Assembly: GCF_042675645.1 (NCBI RefSeq)
Contig: NZ_JBHTJH010000010.1
Span: 186,001 to 250,000 of the forward strand
From: Sungkyunkwania multivorans
GTDB taxonomy: Bacteria > Bacteroidota > Bacteroidia > Flavobacteriales > Flavobacteriaceae
Length of the DNA stretch: 64,000 nucleotides
Direction: 5' to 3'
Positions 51,153 to 59,298 of this stretch are shown one piece after another. Numbering within the stretch: position 1 is the stretch's first letter; the number at the start of each line of letters is the position of its first letter. The notes under the pieces are model-generated. The model made no database searches and was not told the DNA's origin. It saw only the letters and a list, made by a program, of their open reading frames with translations. The position numbers and the translations under genes are program-made.

Positions 51153-53235
51153 GACTTACTTCTTGTTTTCTAAAGGCATCGGCTTTCTTGTAAAAAGCGA
51201 TGGCCGCGTCTAAATAATCTTTTGCAAAGTTTTCAGAGGGTTCATTCTTGTTGATCCGATATACTAGCTCTTCAAATGAGGTATCCAAGGAGATGGCGCC
51301 CTTGGCAATAAAAACCTCGTCGAACCCCTTCACAATACTTGCATGGGTATTGGTATTTTTACCTTCGGCTGTGAGCAGTGCTTTTGCAGTATTCACCAAA
51401 GACGTGTAAGAATGGTAGATACTATCGGACCATTGCTTCTCCACCATAGTACGATGTGCGTTTTCAAGTTTCTCTTCGCTTTCAAATAATAAGGTGGCGA
51501 CGAGGTCTATCATCACGCCAGCACACTCGCCGATACCAACTGCCTTGATATAGGGTTTGTTATGACCCCAATCGATAAAGTCGTCCTCAGTTAGATTCTC
51601 TATAGAGGAAAGCGGCTTTAGGAGATCATAGAAATACTTCTCTCCCTGACGATCGTAATATTCCAAAAAATTCTCGCCATTGGCATTGGCCTCGAAATCA
51701 TTTAAAATCACTCGAAGCGCCTGCGGCCCTCGTTTACTGGGCACCTTGATCACTTTGTCTGCAAACCGGCCATGCCCGTTGCCCATAACACCACCACCCA
51801 ACAACACTTGCAACGCTGGTGCCACCAATTTCCCCGATTTGATCGACATTCCCTGAAAACCGATGTGTGCCATGTTATGTTGTCCACACGCATTCATGCA
51901 GCCACTGATCTTGATAGTGACATCTTTGTTATTCAGGTATTGCGGATATTCTGCTTTGAGTACTTTTTCGAGTTCGACGGCTATTCCTGTACTACTCGCA
52001 ATACCAAGATTACAGGTGTCTGTCCCGGGACAAGCGGTAATATCTGCCGTAGTGTTGTATCCTTTCTGAGTAAATCCAAGTTGTTTCAATTCGAGATAAA
52101 AGAATGGTAATAGCGCTTCTTTTACATGTCTGATCAGCATATTTTGACGAAGGGTAAAACGCAATTCGTTGGCTGCATAGGTCTTTACCAAATTAGCCAG
52201 CTTTCTAGCTTTGTCGGTATAAAAATCTCCAAGCGGCACACGAATTCCAATGGCGTAAAAACCTTCTTGTTTTTGAGGAATGACATTGGTGGTCTTCCAC
52301 GCGTCATAGGCTTCCATATCCTTCAATACGGTATTTGGAACTTCAATGCCTGTTTCTAAGAGATCAATTAGGCCTTCCGATACCGGAATCTCATAGCTAT
52401 GTGTCGATAGCGCCTTCTGCTCTTCTTCGACCAGCTTTATGAAAGCTTCGAGACCAATATCCTTTATCAGGAATTTCATTCTTGCTTTTTGACGACGAGA
52501 ACGTTCGCCGTGGCGATCAAAGATCCGTAAAACACCCTCGGTCAAAGGAATGATCTTTTCCGCTTCGATGAACTCATACAAGACATCTGCATGTCTTGGC
52601 TGAGAACCGAGTCCTCCACCGAGCATCACTTTAAAGCCGCGTTTCCCATCTTTTAACTTGGGAATGAATCCAAGATCGTGAATATAGCTCAATGCAGTAT
52701 CTTTTTCAGAAGAAGAAAAGGAGATCTTGAACTTTCGTCCCATCTCCTGATTCACGGGATTCCGCAGGAAAAACTGAAACATCGCATGCGCATAGGGTGA
52801 GACATCAAAGGGTTCTTCGGGATTGATTCCCGCATCTTCACTGGCGGTGATATTCCTCACCGTATTTCCACAGGCTTCACGCAGCGTCACATCATCCTTT
52901 TCAAGTTGTGCCCAAAGCTCAGGTGTTCGGTCCAGACTCACATGATGAATTTGAATGTCCTGCCGAGTGGTGATGTGCAATCTTCCAGTCGAATACTCGT
53001 CAGAGACCTCCGAAATACGAAGCAACTGATCACCCGTTACTTTACCATAGGGAATCTTGATGCGGATCATCTGAACGCCAGGCTGACGTTGTCCATACAC
53101 ACCTCTTGCCAATCGTAGGCTTCGGAACTTCTCTTCGTCTACTTTTCCCTCTTTAAAAAGATGGATCTTTCTTTCTAATTCTAGGATGTCTTTCTCAACA
53201 ACTGGATTTTCTATTTCGGTTCTAAAACTTTGCAT
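51142..53235 (-). CDS. Siroheme-dependent sulfite (or nitrite) reductase with C-terminal extension
   Basis: The 697-residue enzyme reduces sulfite to sulfide (or nitrite to ammonia) with siroheme and a 4Fe-4S cluster. The cluster/siroheme Cys motifs are TACPGTDTCNLGIASS and ISGCMNACGQHNMAHIG. Repeated ferredoxin-like halves begin with GVYGQRQPGVQMIRIKIPYG and GFYAIGIRVPLGDF. The last roughly 110 residues (from about 585) form an added helical region that looks HEPN-like. The siroheme genes and the met genes around it favour sulfite as substrate. It overlaps cobA by 11 bases. Confidence 0.92.
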   Translation of the reverse strand: MQSFRTEIENPVVEKDILELERKIHLFKEGKVDEEKFRSLRLARGVYGQRQPGVQMIRIKIPYGKVTGDQLLRISEVSDEYSTGRLHITTRQDIQIHHVSLDRTPELWAQLEKDDVTLREACGNTVRNITASEDAGINPEEPFDVSPYAHAMFQFFLRNPVNQEMGRKFKISFSSSEKDTALSYIHDLGFIPKLKDGKRGFKVMLGGGLGSQPRHADVLYEFIEAEKIIPLTEGVLRIFDRHGERSRRQKARMKFLIKDIGLEAFIKLVEEEQKALSTHSYEIPVSEGLIDLLETGIEVPNTVLKDMEAYDAWKTTNVIPQKQEGFYAIGIRVPLGDFYTDKARKLANLVKTYAANELRFTLRQNMLIRHVKEALLPFFYLELKQLGFTQKGYNTTADITACPGTDTCNLGIASSTGIAVELEKVLKAEYPQYLNNKDVTIKISGCMNACGQHNMAHIGFQGMSIKSGKLVAPALQVLLGGGVMGNGHGRFADKVIKVPSKRGPQALRVILNDFEANANGENFLEYYDRQGEKYFYDLLKPLSSIENLTEDDFIDWGHNKPYIKAVGIGECAGVMIDLVATLLFESEEKLENAHRTMVEKQWSDSIYHSYTSLVNTAKALLTAEGKNTNTHASIVKGFDEVFIAKGAISLDTSFEELVYRINKNEPSENFAKDYLDAAIAFYKKADAFRKQEVSHAL

Positions 53236-53281
53236 GGCCTCTTCCTATCCCCTCTAAAGGAGGAGAACTTTTTATTAAACA

Positions 53282-53542
53282 TTATTTTAAACGATTCCAA
53301 ACACGTTCGTGCAGGTAATACAACAGCATTTTACTTCCAAGTTCTATGGAGCCAATTGAAAAGGCTACATCCAACTTTCCTGTAAGCAGCCATGAAATGG
53401 CGATGGTATCCATGGTACCGATGACTCGCCAGCTGATGGTCTTTAATAGGCTTCTTTTGGCACTGTCCCTAGATTTGGCAGCAGCCATCACTTCTTTTTC
53501 CTTTTTAATATCTTGTTGTAAAACGATGCTATCGATGATCAT
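53282..53542 (-). CDS. DUF2061 domain-containing membrane protein
   Basis: The 86-residue protein has the DUF2061 core RSLLKTISWRVIGTMDTI followed by two short hydrophobic segments and the end YYLHERVWNRLK. Proteins of this family are uncharacterised but frequently lie beside sulfate-assimilation genes in Bacteroidota. Here it is the first gene after a promoter that opens the sulfite reductase operon. A link to sulfur transport or a membrane factor is a guess from context. Confidence 0.9.
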   Translation of the reverse strand: MIIDSIVLQQDIKKEKEVMAAAKSRDSAKRSLLKTISWRVIGTMDTIAISWLLTGKLDVAFSIGSIELGSKMLLYYLHERVWNRLK

Positions 53543-53583
53543 ATTTATATTTTACTATTAATCTATAGATTTAGTAGATTATT

Positions 53584-53591
53584 CAAATGTA
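53584..53591 (-). promoter_or_regulatory. -7 element for the sulfite reductase operon
   Basis: TACATTTG on the minus strand matches TAnnTTTG exactly, 41 bases before the DUF2061 ATG. No convincing -33 TTTG is seen. It suggests that DUF2061-sir-cobA-siroheme-FNR can be transcribed separately from the met genes upstream. Confidence 0.6.
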
Positions 53592-53684
53592 GTCTTTATT
53601 TCTTTAGATTCTTACAGCTTTTAAAAAAATTAACTAATTCTCAATGAGAGTGGATTAAAATAACAGAAGTATAATATCGAATCC

Positions 53685-54905
53685 CTAAATTTTCGAAATT
53701 TCCAATGCCTGACCTAAATCTTTGATCACATCATCAACATGTTCCAATCCGACCGAGACCCGGACGAGTCCGTCTGTAATACCCACTTCACCTCTATCCT
53801 CCTCAGAAAGTTTGCTATGCGTCGTCGATGCAGGATGCGTAACGATCGTCCGGCTGTCACCCAAATTAGCAGATAAGGAACACAGTTGAACATTGTTCAA
53901 AAACTTTCTTCCAGCCTCTATACCACTCTTTATTTCGAAGGAAATGATATTACCGCCTTGGCGCATCTGTTTTTTCGCAATTTCATATTGTGGATGCGAT
54001 CTCAAGAAGGGATACTTTACCCAATTCACACACTCGTGTTCCTCTAAGAATTGAGCAATTTTCATTGCATTCTCGCAATGCCTGTCTACGCGCACCGCCA
54101 AGGTCTCTAAACTTTTTGAAAGCACCCATGCGTTGAATGGTGATAGCGCAGGACCGGTATTTCTGCTGAAAAGATAGATCTCCCGAATCAAATCAGCTTT
54201 TCCGACGGTAGCCCCTCCTAAGACCCTACCTTGCCCATCGATCAGTTTGGTCGCGGAATGGATCACCAGATCCGCCCCATATTTTATGGGATTCTGTAAA
54301 TAGGGGGTGGCGAAGCAGTTATCGATGATCAACAGCAGGCCATGTTTTTTTGCAATCGATCCAAGCCTTTCTAGATCGATGATATCGACGCCAGGATTCG
54401 TCGGCGATTCGGCATAGATCACTTTTGTGTTTTCTTGAATGAGATCGTCTATGGTATCGATCTCATCGACCTTAAAGTAGGTCGTATCTATCTGCCACCT
54501 TGGTAGATACTTAGTAAATAAGGTATGTGTAGACCCAAAGACCGAACGCGCCGACAAAATATGGTCGCCACTGTTCAGCAAGGCGGCAAAGGTGGAGAAA
54601 ACCGCACTCATCCCTGTTGCGAAGGCATAACCAGCTTCAGCTCCTTCCAGTTTACATATTTTTTCTACGAACTCACTTGTGTTCGGATTGGTAAAACGGC
54701 TGTAGATGTTACGGTCCTTTTCCTCGGTAAAGGAGGCGCGCATCTCTTCGGCATCCTCAAATACAAAGCTGGACGTAAGATATAAGGGAGTCGAATGCTC
54801 TTGAAATTGTGAGCGCTCATTCTGGGTCCTTATGGCGGTTGTTTCGAAGTTCAGCCCCTGTTCATCTCCAACGAAGGTTCTGCTATTTTTCAATCGTTTG
54901 TCCAT
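53685..54905 (-). CDS. metZ: Trans-sulfuration PLP enzyme (MetZ/cystathionine gamma-synthase type)
   Basis: The 406-residue Cys/Met-metabolism PLP enzyme shows TPLYLTSSFVFEDAEEM, YSRFTNPN, the PLP lysine in VIHSATKLIDGQGRVLGG and TIVTHPASTTHSKL. It resembles O-succinylhomoserine sulfhydrylase (MetZ) or cystathionine gamma-synthase. A second enzyme of the superfamily (MetY) lies in the same block, so two activated-homoserine routes, or one sulfhydrylation and one trans-sulfuration enzyme, are present; specificity is not decided by sequence. The first 23 bases overlap the end of the OsmC gene. Confidence 0.88.
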   Translation of the reverse strand: MDKRLKNSRTFVGDEQGLNFETTAIRTQNERSQFQEHSTPLYLTSSFVFEDAEEMRASFTEEKDRNIYSRFTNPNTSEFVEKICKLEGAEAGYAFATGMSAVFSTFAALLNSGDHILSARSVFGSTHTLFTKYLPRWQIDTTYFKVDEIDTIDDLIQENTKVIYAESPTNPGVDIIDLERLGSIAKKHGLLLIIDNCFATPYLQNPIKYGADLVIHSATKLIDGQGRVLGGATVGKADLIREIYLFSRNTGPALSPFNAWVLSKSLETLAVRVDRHCENAMKIAQFLEEHECVNWVKYPFLRSHPQYEIAKKQMRQGGNIISFEIKSGIEAGRKFLNNVQLCSLSANLGDSRTIVTHPASTTHSKLSEEDRGEVGITDGLVRVSVGLEHVDDVIKDLGQALEISKI

Positions 54906-55311
54906 TAAGATTTACATTGTAATGAATGGTTGCGGTAGGCTCTATGGTTTTGGAGACAGAACAATATTTTTCAAAAGAGAGTTGGGCAGCGCGATAGGCC
55001 TTTTCAGGAGTGATCTGTCCTTCCAGTGAAATGGTAACATGGATATCTTTAAAGGGCTTCGCACCATCCACTTCCACCCTATCCCCAACGACCTCTGCCT
55101 TATAACTTGTAATTTCTTGACGCTGTTTTTTAAGTATTGAGACGACATCGATGGCACTGCAACCAACAACCCCCATCAAAAGCAATTCCATGGGGCTAGG
55201 GCCCTCGGCCTTTTCTCCTTTTGCTTTGTGATCTATGTAGACCACATGTCCCCGGTCATTTTTTGTTTCGAAGTGGAAATCGTTGTCCTTTCGTTCTAGT
55301 GTGATTTTCAT
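54883..55311 (-). CDS. OsmC family protein
   Basis: The 142-residue protein has the OsmC/Ohr fold features: GPSPMELLLMGVVGCSAIDVVSIL with one catalytic-type Cys, and the second Cys region FEKYCSVSKTIEPTATI. Family members are thiol-dependent peroxidases; in this neighbourhood it may protect thiol-rich sulfur metabolism. The stop overlaps the start of metZ by 23 bases and the homoserine dehydrogenase gene ends 4 bases upstream, so it is firmly part of the met operon. Confidence 0.9.
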   Translation of the reverse strand: MKITLERKDNDFHFETKNDRGHVVYIDHKAKGEKAEGPSPMELLLMGVVGCSAIDVVSILKKQRQEITSYKAEVVGDRVEVDGAKPFKDIHVTISLEGQITPEKAYRAAQLSFEKYCSVSKTIEPTATIHYNVNLNGQTIEK

Positions 55312-55315
55312 ATCT

Positions 55316-56437
55316 CTAAATTAAATTCTCCGCTAATTTAACGATATCCCCCAGTACCCCACGTGCGGTGACCTCTTTACCCGCGCCGGCACCTTGAATG
55401 ACCAAAGGCTGCTTTTTATAAGAATCCGAGTATATCTCTATTAAGGAGTCGGCTCCCTTGAGTTGGCCTAAGGGAGAATCTGCAGGTGTGGACACCAATT
55501 TAACATCCAATCGCTCTTCTGTGACGGATAATTCTCCCACATATCTTAATACATGCCCTTTTGCCTGTTGATTCTTTTTATTTTCAAAGGTCGGGTTCAG
55601 CTCATCGATTCTTCGTTTAAATTCGTTGACACTTGTCTTTCCATTCAATTGTGTTGGAATGAGTGAATCTACCTTGACGTCTTCGAATTCGCGTTTCAGG
55701 TCCAGTTCGCGTGCCAAGATCAATAATTTTCGTGCCACATCATTTCCAGAGAGATCCTCACGAGCATCAGGTTCGGTATACCCATTTTCTGAAGCCTCCT
55801 TTAAGATGTCGGCAAAGGATTTTTCTTCTGCCGAAAAACGATTGAAAATATAACTCAATGACCCAGAAAAAACGCCTCTTATTCTGGTGATGCGTTCGCC
55901 CGAATCGTGCAAATTCTTGATGGTCTCTATCACAGGGAGGCCAGCGCCAACATTGGTCTCGTACAAGAATCTTCTATGATGCTTTTTTAGAGTATCACGA
56001 AGTTTGGTGTAAAACGCAACATCGAGCGTATTGGCAATTTTATTCGCCGATACAATATGAAAACCATTTTCTATCAAGCTGAAATATTCACCGACTAGAT
56101 CCGCACTCGCTGTAGCATCAACGGCAATGAGGTTTTTCAGTTCATTCTCTTTTACAAATTTGAAGATATCTTGAATAAACTGTGGAAACCCGAATGATTT
56201 AAAACCAGCTTCCCATCCTTTTTCGGCATTGGGCTTTGCGAAAAACGCCGTATTAGAATTGGCGATGACCGGAATATGAATTTGCAGCCCTTTGGCAAGA
56301 AATCTAGGTTGCGCCTCTTCGATTTGTTTTATAAGAGTGCCTCCTACATTCCCTATTCCGAAAAGAACAATATTGATGGTCTTAGGCCCTCTGTTCCCCG
56401 ATGGCGTCATCACGTCTTTACTTTCTGAATATTTCAT
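55316..56437 (-). CDS. hom: Homoserine dehydrogenase
   Basis: The 373-residue NAD(P)-dependent enzyme converts aspartate semialdehyde to homoserine, which MetX acetylates. It has an N-terminal Rossmann fold (NIVLFGIGNVGGTLIKQI), SANKIANTLDVAFY, the motif YETNVGAGLPVI, GVFSGSLSYIFNRF and GYTEPDAREDLSGNDVARKL with the catalytic Lys. There is no aspartate kinase domain, unlike the bifunctional ThrA also common in this phylum, so this copy may be dedicated to methionine. It lies 42 bases after metX on the same strand. Confidence 0.93.
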   Translation of the reverse strand: MKYSESKDVMTPSGNRGPKTINIVLFGIGNVGGTLIKQIEEAQPRFLAKGLQIHIPVIANSNTAFFAKPNAEKGWEAGFKSFGFPQFIQDIFKFVKENELKNLIAVDATASADLVGEYFSLIENGFHIVSANKIANTLDVAFYTKLRDTLKKHHRRFLYETNVGAGLPVIETIKNLHDSGERITRIRGVFSGSLSYIFNRFSAEEKSFADILKEASENGYTEPDAREDLSGNDVARKLLILARELDLKREFEDVKVDSLIPTQLNGKTSVNEFKRRIDELNPTFENKKNQQAKGHVLRYVGELSVTEERLDVKLVSTPADSPLGQLKGADSLIEIYSDSYKKQPLVIQGAGAGKEVTARGVLGDIVKLAENLI

Positions 56438-56479
56438 TTTCGTTTGAATTCTGATTTATCAATTCGATGCTCGTTCACC

Positions 56480-57481
56480 TTAGGCCACCGAAATCTGGCG
56501 GTTATCTTTATAATTCTCATTTCTGAACACTTCAGTTAACAATTGCTCTAATTGCTCAAACTCAATGAGGAAAGCATCATGCCCGTGCACCGATCGAATC
56601 TCTTTATAAAACACATTATCTTTTACTTTGGACAGTGCCGTCAACGTTTCTTTATTCTCCTTTGCAGTAAAAAAAAGGTCGGTATCCACCGCTACGATGT
56701 ATATATTGGATTGGATCCTCGATGCAATTTCTAAAAAAGACTCCCTGCCTCGAGAAATATCGATGGTCGCCAAGAGCTGATTGAGCAATTTATAGGATGA
56801 AAGTTGAAAACGTTGCTTTAGCTTTTTGCCATGATGTAACAACCAGCTTTCTATGTTGAACATATTCAAATCGATATTGGTCGTACGATTGAAGCGTTCG
56901 CGAAATGATTCGGGTGTGCGATAACAAAGCATGGCATGTACCCTTGCATCGTGTACAGGATTCGAGGAATTGTTCAAGATAAGATCTTGTACCAAACAGT
57001 TGGCGATCAGCCAATCTGTAGATTTCCAATCGGAAGCGATGGGAATTAAATTTTCTATCAATGTTGGCCTTAATGCAGCTAGCTCCCAAGCAATTCCACC
57101 ACCGACCGAACCACCGATAGCGGCGTATAACTTTTTGATCTGTAACTGCTCGACCCCTAATGCAAAGATGCGAGCGACATCTCTGGCGTTAAAGTCTTTG
57201 TAGGACTTTACAAGAAAGTCATCAAAGCCATTACCAGGAACGTTGAACGCCAGAATGGAATAGTCGTTTGTATCGATGAGTTTGCCTTCCCCGATGATGT
57301 CTTTCCACCATCCCGATTCGCCGGCGACCTCGGAATTTCCCGTTAAGGCATGATTTACTAAAACCACTGGAGCATCCATTAATCGTCTGCCAAAGACTTG
57401 GTAGGATAATGGAATCTCCACGTAGTCGACCCCACTTTCGGTTTTAAAGTTTTTTATCTTGATATGTTGAAGCTCAGTCAT
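56480..57481 (-). CDS. metX: Homoserine O-acetyltransferase-type alpha/beta hydrolase
   Basis: MetX activates homoserine with acetyl-CoA for sulfhydrylation by MetY encoded just upstream. The 333-residue protein shows VVLVNHALTGNSEVAGESGWW, NVPGNGFDDF, the nucleophile elbow AIGGSVGGGIAWELA (Ser) and the C-terminal VHGHDAFLIEFEQL carrying His, while Asp is in VAVDTDLFFTAKE. It is slightly shorter than the roughly 350 residues of typical MetX. A 96-base spacer with a palindromic repeat separates it from metY. Confidence 0.92.
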   Translation of the reverse strand: MTELQHIKIKNFKTESGVDYVEIPLSYQVFGRRLMDAPVVLVNHALTGNSEVAGESGWWKDIIGEGKLIDTNDYSILAFNVPGNGFDDFLVKSYKDFNARDVARIFALGVEQLQIKKLYAAIGGSVGGGIAWELAALRPTLIENLIPIASDWKSTDWLIANCLVQDLILNNSSNPVHDARVHAMLCYRTPESFRERFNRTTNIDLNMFNIESWLLHHGKKLKQRFQLSSYKLLNQLLATIDISRGRESFLEIASRIQSNIYIVAVDTDLFFTAKENKETLTALSKVKDNVFYKEIRSVHGHDAFLIEFEQLEQLLTEVFRNENYKDNRQISVA

Positions 57482-57512
57482 ACTTAACTTATATTCACTT
57501 TACTTTTTTCTG

Positions 57513-57545
57513 AGACCTACAAGGTTCTGGAAACCTTGCAGGTCT
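57513..57545. repeat. Extragenic palindrome, AAGGTT type
   Basis: AGACCTACAAGGTT and AACCTTGCAGGTCT (14-base arms, one mismatch, 5-base loop) lie between metY and metX inside the operon. There is no T-run after it, so it is more likely an extragenic palindrome or an mRNA-stabilising hairpin than a terminator. Confidence 0.65.
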
Positions 57546-57577
57546 TGTAAAAATCTTTGCGGGTCCTATCAATCGAA

Positions 57578-58870
57578 TTATGCAAATACCGACCGATCTA
57601 TTTTGGCGAAGGCAGCGGTAAGGTCGGACTTCAAATCCTCTATATCCTCGAGGCCTACTGAGAGACGTATGAGATCTTTCGTCACTCCTGTTGACTCTTG
57701 GGAGGCGTCATTCAGCTGTTGATGGGTAGTACTTGCAGGATGGATGATCAACGACTTGGTATCTCCGATATTTGCCAACAAGGAGAAAATCTTCGTCTCG
57801 TTAGCAACCGTCTTAGCGGATTCGAATCCACCTTTTACACCAAAAGTGACAATTCCACTTTGCCCTTTTGGCAAGTATCTCTCAGACAATTTTTTGTATT
57901 TACTGCTTTCCAGTCCAGGATAATTGACCCATGACACTTCTTTTTGCTGCTCCAGCCATTTTGCAAGCGACAATGCATTCTCACTATGCTTTTTGATACG
58001 GACCTCCAAGGTTTCAAGGCCTTGTAGAATCTGAAATGCATTAAAAGGGCTTAGCGCTCCACCATAATCTCTAAGTCCTTCAATCCTTACTTTAGCAATA
58101 AATGCTGCAGGACCGAGCACCTCGTGATACACCAGTCCATGATAACCTGGCGACGGTTCAGTGAATTCTGGAAATTTACCATTTCCATAATCAAAGGTTC
58201 CAGCATCGATGATGACGCCCCCGAGCGACGTTCCGTTTCCTCCGATATATTTTGTCAATGAATGGATCACAATATTTGCCCCATATTCGATCGGGTTTAA
58301 CAAAGCAGGCGTTGCCACAGTATTATCAACGATGAGTGGCACTTTGAATGCTTTGGCCTCGTCAGCTATTCCTTGAAGGTCTAAAACGTCAAGTTTTGGA
58401 TTCCCTAGCGATTCTATAAAGAAAACTCTGGTATTCTCTTGTGCCGCCTTTCTAAAGTTTGCTGGGTCGGAAGGGTCCACAAAAGTGGTGGTGATACCCA
58501 GTCTCGGTAAGGTATTACTCAGTAAATTATAGGTTCCTCCGTACAAACTGCTAGATGCCACAATATGGTCTCCAGTTCTTAACAATGTTAAGAGTGCCGT
58601 GGAGATAGCGGCTGTCCCTGAAGCCGTAACGACGGCGGCGATCCCACCTTCTAAAGTGGCCAAGCGCTGTTCTAGAACATCGTTTGTTGGGTTGTTCAAT
58701 CTAGTGTATATAAATCCCGGTTGGGAAAGATTGAATAGATTGGCAGCGTGGTCCGCATCGTCAAAAACATAGGAGGTGGTTTGATAGATCGGTACAGCTC
58801 GCGTTCCTCCATTCTTGGTTACATCATGGCCTGCATGCAATGCATTGGTCGAAAATTTCTGGTCACTCAT
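57578..58870 (-). CDS. metY: O-acetylhomoserine sulfhydrylase
   Basis: MetY makes homocysteine from O-acetylhomoserine and sulfide. The 430-residue PLP enzyme shows TNALHAGHDVTKNGGTRAVP, YTRLNNPTNDVLEQR, the lysine motif VIHSLTKYIGGNGTSLGG and SLIIHPASTTHQQL. It has the longer insertion of the MetY branch (GKFPEFTEPSPGYHGLVY). It is the first gene after the second SAM-I riboswitch and leads the block metY-metX-hom-OsmC-metZ. Its sulfide comes from the sulfite reductase encoded downstream. Confidence 0.95.
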   Translation of the reverse strand: MSDQKFSTNALHAGHDVTKNGGTRAVPIYQTTSYVFDDADHAANLFNLSQPGFIYTRLNNPTNDVLEQRLATLEGGIAAVVTASGTAAISTALLTLLRTGDHIVASSSLYGGTYNLLSNTLPRLGITTTFVDPSDPANFRKAAQENTRVFFIESLGNPKLDVLDLQGIADEAKAFKVPLIVDNTVATPALLNPIEYGANIVIHSLTKYIGGNGTSLGGVIIDAGTFDYGNGKFPEFTEPSPGYHGLVYHEVLGPAAFIAKVRIEGLRDYGGALSPFNAFQILQGLETLEVRIKKHSENALSLAKWLEQQKEVSWVNYPGLESSKYKKLSERYLPKGQSGIVTFGVKGGFESAKTVANETKIFSLLANIGDTKSLIIHPASTTHQQLNDASQESTGVTKDLIRLSVGLEDIEDLKSDLTAAFAKIDRSVFA

Positions 58871-58954
58871 GGTTCTTTCTTTAGTGTTAAATAAATCTTT
58901 GTTAGCCTCAGCATACGGCTGAATATTGATCGATTAACAAGAAAAGTGAGTGAA

Positions 58955-58979
58955 CGAAAGCGTTGAAGTGTTGCTTTCG
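58955..58979 (-). promoter_or_regulatory. Hairpin after the metY riboswitch
   Basis: CGAAAGC and GCTTTCG (7-bp arms, 11-base loop) lie directly after the 3' side of the SAM-I aptamer. It may be part of the expression platform; the bases that follow on the minus strand (TTCACTCACTTTTC) are not a strong T-run. Confidence 0.4.
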
Positions 58980-58982
58980 CGG

Positions 58983-59088
58983 GTTATCTGTCCTTGCAGT
59001 ATGCAAGGTAGAATGTAGCACCTTCATTGGTTACCCAAAGGGTTGCTAAGGCTTCAACGGGTCTATTCCCTCTGCCTTTCTTGATAAC
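58983..59088 (-). ncRNA. SAM-I riboswitch upstream of metY
   Basis: On the minus strand P1 is GTTATC (59088-59083) with GATAAC (58988-58983). Conserved S-box pieces are CAAGAAAGGCAGAGGGA, GACCCG, AGCCTTAGCAACC and AAGGTGCTACATTCTA. It is a clear paralogue of the aptamer before metH but with a different variable stem (loop GGTTACC region). It should repress metY and the co-transcribed genes when SAM is abundant. A weak -7-like AATCTTTG lies upstream (59127-59120). Confidence 0.93.
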
Positions 59089-59197
59089 AATTCAATAAAA
59101 TTTAGAACTTTTGTCTTTTCAAAGATTCAGAAATAAAAATTTAATATCCAAGTCTTTATCCTTAAAATCTACTTTTTTAATAGATTGATAATAATCG

Positions 59198-59235
59198 GGC
59201 GGGATAATTTTTAAATCGACAATAAGTATCCCGCC
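59198..59235 (-). terminator. Hairpin after metK, possible terminator
   Basis: GGCGGGATA and TATCCCGCC (9-bp arms, 20-base loop) lie 63 bases after the metK stop. The T-run is weak on both strands, so termination efficiency is uncertain; it sits between metK and the metY promoter. Confidence 0.45.
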
Positions 59236-59298
59236 TTTTGGTTTCTCTGCCTTCGCATAGGGTAGGAACTCTTTTAAAAGAGCAGCATATTCAAAGTA

